NCBI GenBank assembly: GCA_903813345.2
Contig: CAIIXF020000011.1
Coordinates: 11,878,842 to 11,942,841, forward strand
Source: Owenia fusiformis
Lineage: Eukaryota; Annelida; Polychaeta; Sabellida; Oweniidae
Direction of reading: 5' to 3'
Length of the DNA: 64,000 nt
Made by a program: the position numbers and the translations under genes. Positions 35,001 to 47,000 of this stretch are shown in pieces. Position 1 is the stretch's first letter, and every line of letters starts with the position of its first letter. Below the pieces are notes generated by a model that saw only the letters and a list, made by a program, of their open reading frames with translations, had not been told where the DNA came from and ran no database searches.

Positions 35001-38000
35001 TTTTGGTGATTTTTTGACCTCTGTTAATGGCAGGCATAATTCAGCCTTAAAGCCGGAAGTATATTGAACGGTTATAATAAAAATTATTAGGGGACATATG
35101 TAGGTATGTTAATGTAAGGGCAAATATCGCTGCGCTATAGTGTGCTACCAACTCCTTTATTAGACGTCCTAGAGATTTCATACCATGGACTAATAGACAT
35201 TGGAATGCATGTACTTCTAAATGAAAGAAATGTATATGACATGACTAAGACTAATACAAGAGAATAAATAAAGAATACAAATAATGGTCAATGAATTAAC
35301 TATAAATTGTGTTAGAAGCGCAATTTTTAAATTGCTTCTGAAATTCTTCAAGCTTCTAAACAAACCATAAATTGTCAAAAGATAGCTAATAGAGGGAGAA
35401 TACCCCAGACTTAATAGATGAGCCTATATCTCTCCATGTAAACATTCAAGATTTGAGATTAGAGGTTCATCTTCAAATGGAGAATATCTCTGAGTGCATT
35501 TCCTCCTCTTAGAATAACCAGAGATATAACATGATTCTCAAGTGGGTGGCTGTTCACTGTGTCCTGGGAACTATATATTATTAATTGATTAGTGATATAT
35601 TGCAAATTAATAGATGCCGCTATTTATGTATGTCATATCTGTCTTATTAAGACCTAGTAGCTCATTGTAGGATCATTATATTGGTTGGGAACTACAAGTA
35701 GATAAGCATAGAATAAATAACAACTCAGTTAAATATTCAAATATAACCAGCCTTGAAGCAGATAAATGGTGCTCATGAGAAATTAAACAAGAACACAAAT
35801 TTGTACAACATGTCTCCACCAATGGGTGATCCTATATACAGCAAAGGACTATTCTCGGTTTGGAGAACGAAGTTCGTCACTCTAATTGAGCATTATCCCT
35901 GCTTCGGACAAATTTGATTTTTTTTACATAATATAGATTTGAATGTCTTCTTTTGAATAGTCATAATTTAATTTGGGTAATATTTCTAGATTTTTCATAT
36001 AAAAATTACTAGTGAACCACCCAACGTCGCTTTTAAGATTCGTACCACTTTTTTAACTTGATGTATTGCATATTTCCGTAGGTCGAATTGAGAAAAAAGA
36101 CAAACAAAGTGTACAGGGATATGTCATGAGCATATCATGAAAAAATCCTTTCAATATGTTTTTAAGAAACATTCGAAAATAATTCATTCTTAAATCGTGT
36201 CACATTTTCGAGATATTCTCTGACATTCTATACAGATTTATCCAATAGAGGGCCTCCCAAAAGAGTGACTTTAGATTTTTTGGCATTTCACAAGTCATTT
36301 ATAAAATTGATTTATCATCTATTAATTAGATGTCACCACTTGCTATGAACTACATGTACACGTGGTACGCAAGTGGTGAATATAAGCAAGTCAATTGCTG
36401 TGAGCTGGAGAGGGTGTAATTATATCACCGACTTCTATCCAACCACGTGATTATGTTTTAAAAGAAATATGGGGCCCGCATTCTGATTTATCAGAGCCCC
36501 TTTTTACCTAACGCTTTTGAGAGAACTATTCCAAAAGGATAGTAAAGGCTGTGGATCCCACAATGTGTGGCCCGGGGCTACAGTGAAGTTGCAAATGGAG
36601 CAGGTATTCTCTATTTTTTCGATGGGGCTTTTCTTCTAATAATACACTGAAAACTACCTGATGAATTTATACAATATATTGTAGAACACTTGGAATAAAC
36701 ATGTATGTAAAATCTAGTATACATTCTGAATCAGAAATATTGAAATAAACAAACGTCCTCCCTTCACGGCTTCACTGTAGCCTGTACCCCTTTTAAAGTA
36801 ACTGGAAAATGTAATTGTAAATGTTATAACATTTTCGAACCTTTAAGCTACGTTCACACCAACGGCGCTTTGATGGCGCTTTAATAAGAGGTGCAAAGCT
36901 GCTTCGCACGCCGCATTAAAGCGCCATCAAAGCGCCGTTGGTGTGAACGTAGCTTTAGTGACTTGAACAAAGGACATTTAGCTTCTCCGATATAATTCAC
37001 ATTTTTCAGAAATTCACATCAGTTGATTACGCTGTGGTCAACCCAGTTGTCCGAAACCCAATTCTCCGAAACCCAGTTGTCCGAAACCCAGTTCTCCGAA
37101 AATTAGGGGATCTTATCAAAAAATACAATTTCTTAAAACGAATCTTGTCGCAACCTCTGCGAATCACGACAGCATAACATTTGATTCATGTTGACATCAT
37201 TGCAAAATTAGGCTAAATATGCTAAGTCAAGACGTTAATTAGCCAACGAAAGTTCATGGGTAACTTGAGAACTACAAAATACAACCAAATACTTTTCGAA
37301 CGTACAATAGCAATATTTCTCACCTAACGTCTTCATAGTTTTAGGAACGTATTTTAAACGCATGATAGCCAAACATATCAAGATACTATATCTGCCTAAA
37401 TGAAGTTATCTAGTGTTTACAAAGTTTTGAAATATATTTTATCCAGATCCATCAGAAATTAACTTATCCAATACATTACTTAACTAGTTCTAGTATCTTG
37501 CATGACTCGTTCATAAGAATTCTTTAATTCTACCTCGTTCCCAATACGTCCTCAGACAGACAAGAAATTCGAAGTCACACCCGTTTGTTTGCGTGGCATA
37601 TTTATACGTATACGCACTTTCTCTGATTATTGTCAAACAAATACATTTCGAATATAGTCCGGAGTAGGGATACTAGCAGTTACTTGGTTTCTGTATAAAA
37701 AAGCTTTTTCTCCTTTTCTGTCCCGTCGCAGCGCCATCTAGTGTTTGATAAATGAATCAAGGTTTATTCTCGATAGGGTAAGTACTAATCTATCAGGAAA
37801 CATTTACAAGTTTGGTTAGAAACAGAATTTTTATAGATGGCGGAGTGATTTTTGAGGGTAGCTTTACGGTGGTAGCTCTCTCCAGATTCAGTTATCTCAA
37901 AAACGGTGTGGTCACCGTATGCTTATTTTGTAACGGCAAGCTAGATAAGACTCCAATGAACACTGGGCACTGTTTCGCTGAGCTAGATCTGTGCCCATGA

Positions 38001-41000
38001 GTATATTATGAAATGAAACGTTATAATGGTCGTCAATGGGATTTTTTACTGCAATCTTGACCCTATTAGCAACAGGGTGGTGACAGTACTAGGGTGGGAA
38101 ATAGCGTTATTTTTGTAAAAATTACACTTTCTTAGCAATGTGTACCTTGCATCTCTAAGAAAAATCAAATTATCCGAAGAATTAGCAATTTAGATTTTCG
38201 CTGATTCAGCATTTTTCATTTTTTACCTAAAAATCACAGGTTTTGACCATTTTTGGCCTGTATTTTGTTACAGGATAGCACAAGAGGGCTGTTAGTGCTG
38301 GTTTTAAGAGGTTGTTGACAGGCTTTTATCAAATTATTACCGAATTTAAGGATTCAGCCATTATCATAGCATGTAATACAGCTTTTTCCTTTGTGTCTGA
38401 ATTTTTCTTGAAAATATATGACAAAATTGACACATTTAACCCCATAGACTGACTAAATATGGCTGAAAACAATTACTAACATGCATGTAATTAAAACAAG
38501 AACATTGCTATGCAAAACTGATATGATAATTTAGTATAGAAGCTCATTTACTGAAAATTTATCACTAAATAATGGCTAATTTGGGGTAATCTCTGACCGA
38601 AAATGACTAGATTTGACCATTTTTTTGTTTCATGGTTCAGTGATTTTGGCAATAAACATTACAGAAGTACGAATAAACGTTTTGACATGCTAAATATTGT
38701 GAATTTTTGTTAAGCCATAGCGAGTAGCAGTATTTCTATTGCAAAAATGGTCAGTTATGTATAAAACTGCATGGCCCTAAAATAAACGACCCCGGGGTTA
38801 ACAAAGCAGCTATAAAAGCTCTTCTATTGGTGCGATTTGGCTTAAATTGCACAAAAAGTCTTGAAACACTCTAATGTTTAAGAAAAACAAGATTCCTGGC
38901 ACAAAATCATTCAACCGTGTCACTATTAGCAACAGGGTGGTGACAGTACTAGGGTGGGAAATAGCGTTATTTTTGTAAAAATTACACTTTCTTAGCAATG
39001 TGTACCTTGCATCTCTAAGAAAAATCAAATTATCCGAAGAATTAGCAATTTAGATTTTCGCTGATTCAGCATTTTTCATTTTTTACCTAAAAATCACAGG
39101 TTTTGACCATTTTTGGCCTGTATTTTGTTACAGGATAGCACAAGAGGGCTGTTAGTGCTGGTTTTAAGAGGTTGTTGACAGGCTTTTATCAAATTATTAC
39201 CGAATTTAAGGATTCAGCCATTATCATAGCATGTAATACAGCTTTTTCCTTTGTGTCTGAATTTTTCTTGAAAATATATGACAAAATTGACACATTTAAC
39301 CCCATAGACTGACTAAATATGGCTGAAAACAATTACTAACATGCATGTAATTAAAACAAGAACATTGCTATGCAAAACTGATATGATAATTTAGTATAGA
39401 AGCTCATTTACTGAAAATTTATCACTAAATAATGGCTAATTTGGGGTAATCTCTGACCGAAAATGACTAGATTTGACCATTTTTTTGTTTCATGGTTCAG
39501 TGATTTTGGCAATAAACATTACGGAAGTACGAATAAACGTTTTGACATGCTAAATATTGTGAATTTTTGTTAAGCCATAGCGAGTAGCAGTATTTCTATT
39601 GCAAAAATGGTCAGTTATGTATAAAACTGCATGGCCCTAAAATAAACGACCCCGGGGTTAACAAAGCAGCTATAAAAGCTCTTCTATTGGTGCGATTTGG
39701 CTTAAATTGCACAAAAAGTCTTGAAACACTCTAATGTTTAAGAAAAACAAGATTTCTGGCACAAAATCATTCAACCGTGTCACTTCTAGCCTTGCCCAAG
39801 TCGGTCTCTTTTACTTATCTTGATTTCTATTATGATCGTAATAATTCAAGATCAGATTAGTAAAAAAAATACCGACTTGGGCAAGGCTAATACATTTCAG
39901 GAGAACATAAAAAACAAATGCCTGAAACGAATGCCGAAACATAAATCCCAAGTGATTAAGTTTAGAATGTTTTATTCTTTTACGATTTGATAAGAGACCG
40001 AGACTAAGAAATTAAAATGCGACGAAATATTTTGACAACGTCATTTGTATACTGTTTTATTCTTAAAGTTCTATGCGATAACTTATTTTATCTGTTTCAA
40101 AATGTTTCATTTTATTTTACCTATATAAAAGAGATTGAAGAAGATAAGATAAACTGTTCCGTAATATATTGTGTTTTAATAACCTTTTTTAGAATCACAA
40201 TGTAAAATAAATCTCCCGTTCCTGCCATTCTGGTAACGCCATGCATTGGATGCAACTCAAAGTGAGAGAGAGATCTATGAATATCAGAATGCGTCCATGC
40301 CATTAATTTGGCCAAATACATGGCATGAAACTGACGTAAGCTTAAGTAAGCTACGCCCCCCCCATTCTCTGGTAAATTATGACTATTTTTCGGAGTAATG
40401 GGTTTCGGACAACTGGGTTTCGGGGAATTGGGTTTCGGACAACTGGGTTTCGGACAACTGGGTTTCGGACAACTGGGTTTCGGAGAACTGGGGTGTACCC
40501 GATTACGCTTTGCACGCCGCTTTAAAACCCCGATGACTCCAGAGGTAGTTTAATCCGGTAGCCGACAGGCGTTTCTTGCATTATTGAATACAAGCTAACC
40601 TTATATTCGCGAATGCAACTAACGCCTGTCGGCTACCTGATTAACCCAGTAGTATATGACCAAGTCATTTAAATATGAATGGAATAGTGGTATTATTCGT
40701 ATTGCCATGAGTTTCCAGTAAAATAATAGGTTAATCCGGTAGCCGACAGGCGTTAGTTGCATTTGCGAATACAAGCTAAGACTATGATTTGGGAATGGAA
40801 GATTTCAGCTACCGGATTAACCTACCATTCTATGGGCGACTCATTTAAATATGAAAAGAACCTGACAATATTCCATTCATACTTTAATGAATTGCCCATA
40901 AAATAGTATGGTAGGTTTATCCGGTAGCCGACAGGCGTTAGTGGCATTCGCGAATACAAGCTCATTTATTTCATAATTTGGGAAATATATATTTTCACAA

Positions 41001-44000
41001 TATTGAAATAGATGGTGGTTCAAAGTGGAATACATATCATAGAAGTGTCACAGATATAACTAGCAGGTATATACTTTTAGTACATATGGTCTGTCTTTGC
41101 ATGACTTTGTAGAACATATCAAAACCCTGGGATCCACAGGGTAACAGTAAGTACATTTCGTTAGATCTTCCGAAGTTCATGCTTCAAAGTTGTCAAAGTT
41201 GTAAAAGGGTAATCCTTTTTTGAGTACGAAAGCGTACTTTTTGTTGAATAGCCTTTCCCAGCTGCTAATCTTTTGAGTGCATCGTGCATTCAACGAATTG
41301 TATTCAGTGCCAGGAACAAAATGCACGCTTACTTTTTGGGCTAAGTTTAGTGTTTTATGAAGCATGCTACATACAAATGTTACGCTTTTGCTCATTTACT
41401 TTGAGAACTATCTATAGGTACACATTATACAATTGTTGACCTCTCCAGAGGTCAACCGGCAAAATTGTATACCGAGACTGCAAACCGAGAAACTACTGTT
41501 GACAGAGACCGAAGGTTGTTTGTCCGAAGAAACTAATAATACACATAGAGACGACAATCATCAATCGGCATGGCTTCATTTCACAACCTTTTCTCCGAAC
41601 CACGTTAGCAATTTTTTTTTTTGGAAAATCTGAAGACAGTGCAAGTAGCTAAACTCTCTGTATTCGGCACAACACGGCGTACTCATTAGTAAATTAATGT
41701 TGATTTTACGTTTCTATTTCTATTTTTGCTATATTTGTTGTCTAGTAAAGTCAAAATATCATTTTCATCAACATTTACAAAATGTCCGTCTTCCATGTTT
41801 TTTGTGACACCATGAAACTTTTTTTTTCAAAAGTAGAGGTCAACAGTACATATTGTTGAGGTCAACAGTACATATTGTTGATGGCTAATCAACCAATCAG
41901 AATCGAGTATTTCAGTTGAGGTACTAACAATACCAATTGACTCCTAGATTTGAGTGAACAAGTACCTCGTATTTTTCATTTTTCGATATTTTGAGATTTG
42001 TTGGCTGATGAGTAACTTGATATTTTATGTCTAAATATATTAAAGTGGTTAATAGTAATAGTTTTATTGTACACCGTAAACTGTTAACGTTTTAGAATTG
42101 GGACACAATATATGATTTGATAATAGAACAATACATGTATATGTCTAAACTCGGTGGTTTGTTTGTTAGTTTGTTTTCTTAAGAGCTCAATAACTGTTTT
42201 ATGAATAAGGCGTTATATTATGAAAAAAAGATTGAACGATGTAGGCATAGGCAGAGGGAGTATCACACTACCCTACCACGTGAACACATTTAAAAAGAAT
42301 ACAGGGTACAGTTAAGTTGCAAATAGAGCGGGTATTCTCTTTCCTTTTCCATTGGACTTTCTGGTGATAATACGTTGCAAACTGCTCGATGAATCTATAC
42401 AATGTAAAATCTAGTATTCCTTCAGAACTATGGAAATAAACAAAGGTCCTCCATTTGCAACTTCACTGTAGCCTGTATTCCTTTTAAAGAAATACGGGCT
42501 ACAGTATTGGGGTATAGTAGTTTGATTTTTCAATATATCACTAATCTAGCTTCTTTCCTTGAAAAAACATGAGTTTTGATGTACGTATATCAAACATGGG
42601 CCACTGCACTATAACTTGAACCAGGGTGCCGGTGTTACATAATGTGATTTTAAGGGCCATCATACAACCACCTCTTGCCCACTTTATTCATGTTTTGGAT
42701 AACAGTTTATACACAATGCATAAACAGCATGAAACAATCATTTCTACTTGTGGATTAGATTTGTATACATCTCTTTGTGAACTGAGTGTTATGTTCAATA
42801 TGTGAAAATATAATGGACTTAAATTGTACTTATATTTATAACCTGACCACATTTGCATATGTTCAACAACAGACTGAGTGATCGAGTAAATCAAACAATG
42901 TTCGTAATAGAGGTCATGAACTTTGCTTTATTCATAATCCTATTTCTGCAACTGACTCATATTATGCATCTTATTAATATTATATGATTTTTTTGATTAG
43001 CAGTGTCTCATAAGCCATTGGTGGCTCGAGGCTTTTTGGATGATTGTATAGATGTATACGTATGAAATTAAGCCTGCGACACTTAAAACAATACAATAAA
43101 CTTGCTGATCATATGATTTTAATATTTTAATACTACATGATACTCATATCAAAATACCAATGTATTTGTGAACAACTCTTAAGTTTGATATTGTACGAAT
43201 TTTCTGATTTGCTGTAGTAGTTGTAAATGCAACATATATTAACAATGTTATGTTACTTTGTGTCATATGAAAAATAAATTCGTACAAAAGTGAGTTTTAT
43301 TTCGTTTGTTATTCAATGTAGAATACACGTTGTACATTATTTCATGTAGGATATTGACAATAATCAGACTATCGTATTACAATACAGAAGAATAAAAAGA
43401 GATAATGATATATGCATTCTATTTTGAGATTGACATGCGTAAAGGTATCAATATTTTATCTAGTATTTCATTTTATCCCTCCCGTCCCATCCCACCCGCT
43501 CATCAGCAATCCCCAGGAAATTCGTTCGGTGCTATTAAATGTTAATAGTTCGGTTGAATTTTAAAAATAAATCTTAAGCACTTTAAATCTAGATAAAATA
43601 TTCATGATTTGATTGTGATTATCATTTGTAATTATTACATGACGGTTCCGTTACATTCAATGCGTATCTAATCCTCATAGTTTACTAATAAATCAGTTAT
43701 TAAATACTCGATTTTCGACAGGTAAAGTTAATATATCAACCCTCGGTCCCTACTATTTCTCGTGTAGATATATTGCATAACTTTCCCAGATAAATCCTGT
43801 ATGTTAAATACATTAAATAACATTATATATGTTAGTCTCAGCCTAGACAGTATATATATCAATTTTATTGGATGATGCCATGGGCTTTCCCACGATAATG
43901 CGTAAATTCGAATGAACTTGAAATGAAGTTCAACATCCAAAATGTGTTAATTTGATCATCCACCGTGTAACTAAAAGCATATGCATGGCCTATTTGCCTT

Positions 44001-47000
44001 AAATACGATTGTGATTATGATTTCTGTTTTCCATATGTAAAATCTAGAAACATAACAGAGTTAAGTTACACGAAATTCAGCTAACTTGAACATGAAGTCT
44101 TGTCAATTTACTTAATCGTTGATTGATTTCTAGGTTTATTAGAATTAAAACAACGATCGTTTCATCAAACGAGTCCTATATTCAATATCTATTAGTTGGG
44201 CCTATTCTTTAAATGTAACTATATTCTTTTAACTTTAAAAGTATCTGTTTTGTGCTACGTTAACATATATTCATTATTTTTTATCCACACAACAGTATCA
44301 AACGTTAATGCATAACTAGCCATGCCAAGACATGGCCACTACCCTCGTCCAGAGTAAAATACACAAGGTCATCATTCTTTAATGATTATCTTTAATTTAG
44401 TTTAAAGTGCTTTAAATGTAGGAAAATGAGTCGCTGTGATGTCATATCTGGCGCAGCAATTTCAGAGTCACTGCAATAAATTGAAACATCACTCGGATCA
44501 AAAGACTAAATAAACAAGCTATTTAGGGATGAATAACATTCGGTGAAATCCGTGATATCGTTATATCATTCGTTAATTGTCAAAGCTGCGCCCATTCGCT
44601 ACCCTCATACTGTGAAACTATCGATATTGAGTTGAGTCTCTATTTTCTATTTTAAAACATTGGGATTTACGCGCACAAGAGATGCTATGTAGTTAGGCTA
44701 TTACAAAAATCACAAAATCACCACCAACATTTCTCGGTGCAGGCAGATATAAGGCCCGACTGGGCATACACAAAATGTATTGTATGTGCTCCTTAGGTTG
44801 CACTCGGGTGCTATCAACATCAAACACACACACGTTTAAGATACACAGAGATAATTAAGGGATGAGTGACAAAGGGATGTTAAAAACAGGTGGCTATTGC
44901 AATTGATATTTTAATGTAACTTTAGTATGTAAGAATCTTTTCATCAATGAAAATAACATCTTAGATATTACAGCTACATGTACAATGTGAGTGTATTTAA
45001 AAATGTAGTACATAGCTAGTTCCATCTATAAAGATGTCTGATGACAAAAAGCTCAATTTTCCTTGATGTCATGGTCAATGGGACTTTAACACGTGAACTA
45101 ATGTTTTTTATTTTTTTGTTTTAAAGTCACTTATAGCAAACCTAATCTAACAATTATCTCACTATATGCTTATGACATATTCATGTATACATTTTTTGTC
45201 TTTTTTTCAAATCAACCCACGGAAATATCCAATACATCAAGTTAAAAAAGTGGTACGAATCATAAAAGCGACGTTGGGTGGTTTACTAGTAATTTTTTTA
45301 TGAAAAATCTAGAAATATTACCCAAATTAAACTATGACTATTCAAAAGAAGACATTCAAATCTATATTATGTAAAAAAAATCAAATTTGTCCGAAGCAGG
45401 GATAACGCTCAATTAGAGTGACGAACTTCGTTCTCCAAATCGAGAATGGTCTTTTTTCATCCTGAATGCCTAACACTTATCAGTTTAAAAGTCAAGATTT
45501 TAAGAGAAAAATCAAATGTCATACAAAGAATAAGACAAGATTTTAGGACAGAAAATTCAAAATGGCTGCCTTGACATTTACCCAGAATGCCAAAAACCTA
45601 TTCAGATCTAGATTTTCATACTAAGAATCATCCCTGAAAATTTGAATTTGATCTACCAAACGGTTCACCTGAATACGTGCGGACAAGACTTTACAGACAA
45701 GATTTTAGGATGAAAAATCCAAAATGGCTGCCTTAACATTTACCCAGAATACTGAAAAACTAATCAGATCTAGATTTTCATACTAAGAAACATCCATGAA
45801 AATTTGAAATTAATCCGTCAAATGGTTATCCTGAAGATGAGTAGACAAGACTTTACCGACACAATTTTAGGACAGAAAATCCAAAATGGCCACCTTTAAA
45901 TTTACCCAGAATGCCAGGTACAATATTAAAAATCTAGGTACAATATGTAAAACTGTAATACTACGTTTTAAATGTAAAAAACTATATAGGACATTAATAA
46001 AGCTAGAAATGTAGATATTAAAGAAGCACATGGCAGCCATCTTGAAAAATGGCGGCCTTTACTCACGATTTTATGATTTTTGCTGTAACTCGAAAAGTAG
46101 TGGAGCGATTTTGTTCATATTTGGTATGTGAATACTATAAGCATGGCACACTGTCTAATGACACTTTTGGTAGAAGGCGGCCATTTTGAAAATTGGCCGC
46201 CATTTTAACGTGTTTTACTATAACTTGAAAAGTAGTGGAGTGATTATGTTCATATTTGGTATGTGAATGCATGGCACACTGTCTAATGACACTTTTGGTA
46301 GAAGGTGGCCATTTTAAAAAATGGCCGCCATTTTTGTTATATACTTTGTTTGTAAAATGCCAGCCATGGCTGTTTGATGGGATTTGCTACGCTTTGACAC
46401 TTCATTCAGCAGTATTATGAAGCACAAAGAGTAACGTTTCCTTGGACTCTGAACCTAATGATCCTAAAGTATATAAAGTATAAAGCAAGTCAATTAGGCA
46501 GTCTGTATAAATGATTATCATGATGAATGCAAGGTTTATACTGCTGGTGGTAGTATTGTGTATCTGCCACGCAGGAAGAGTGAGAGCATCATGTGATTGC
46601 AAGCTAAGTGCAACTATAACACCAATAAAGCCAGAGATCATCAACTCAAGACTGGATGCGCAAGATGCCATAATTGACAGGTACAAAATTTCTTAATATC
46701 AATTTCTTAATATCAATTTTCATTCTACATGCGCTGTACTATTGGTAATTTTCACATATGCTACTATATTTTGTGCTTTTCCCAAGTTTTCGAAAATTTG
46801 CGAAATATAATCGGCATAATTAAAGTTATAATTCACGAAATTCCAAGGAATTTATATCAGTCAAAATTTACAGTATTTTTGTCAAATGCTGCGATAAAAA
46901 GTAAGAAGCTACTGTTTCCTTTAATTTCAGATTCTTAAACATTTTAATCTAATAAATTAAAATTGAAAATTAGCAAAAGATTAATTCTTTCTTTGTCATA

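Larger units (their letters stand above)
37034..40500. mobile_element. 3.5-kb element with inverted terminal tandem repeats and a 9-bp target duplication
   Basis: Both ends consist of tandem copies of a 16-18-bp motif, CCCAGTTGTCCGAAAC at left (four copies, 37042-37105) and GTTTCGGACAACTGGG at right (about six, 40400-40490). GATTACGCT flanks both sides (37025-37033 and 40501-40509), a 9-bp direct repeat as made by Mutator-like (MULE) elements. The interior contains an 860-bp tandem duplication and a small palindromic MITE. No MULE transposase is recognisable. Confidence 0.65.
35839..45453. mobile_element. 9.6-kb unit bounded by ~300-bp inverted repeats
   Basis: 35845-36140 and 45165-45450 are inverted copies (GGAGAACGAAGTTCGTCACT at left, AGTGACGAACTTCGTTCTCC at right, continuing through TTCGGACAAATTTGATTTTT and AACGTCGCTTTTA-type stretches). 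The flanks CCAATGGGTGATCCTATATA (left) and TTTTTCATCCTGAATGCC (right) are contiguous, in reverse orientation, at 4369-4409. That marks an unoccupied paralogous target. The interior is packed with smaller MITEs and shows no transposase or polymerase, so it may be a dead, much-invaded DNA transposon. Confidence 0.65.

Noticed and set aside
37034-37108. Regular short repeats separated by similar sequence, reminiscent of CRISPR
   Set aside because: Units are directly tandem without unique spacers, mirrored at the other end of an element, and the genome is eukaryotic.
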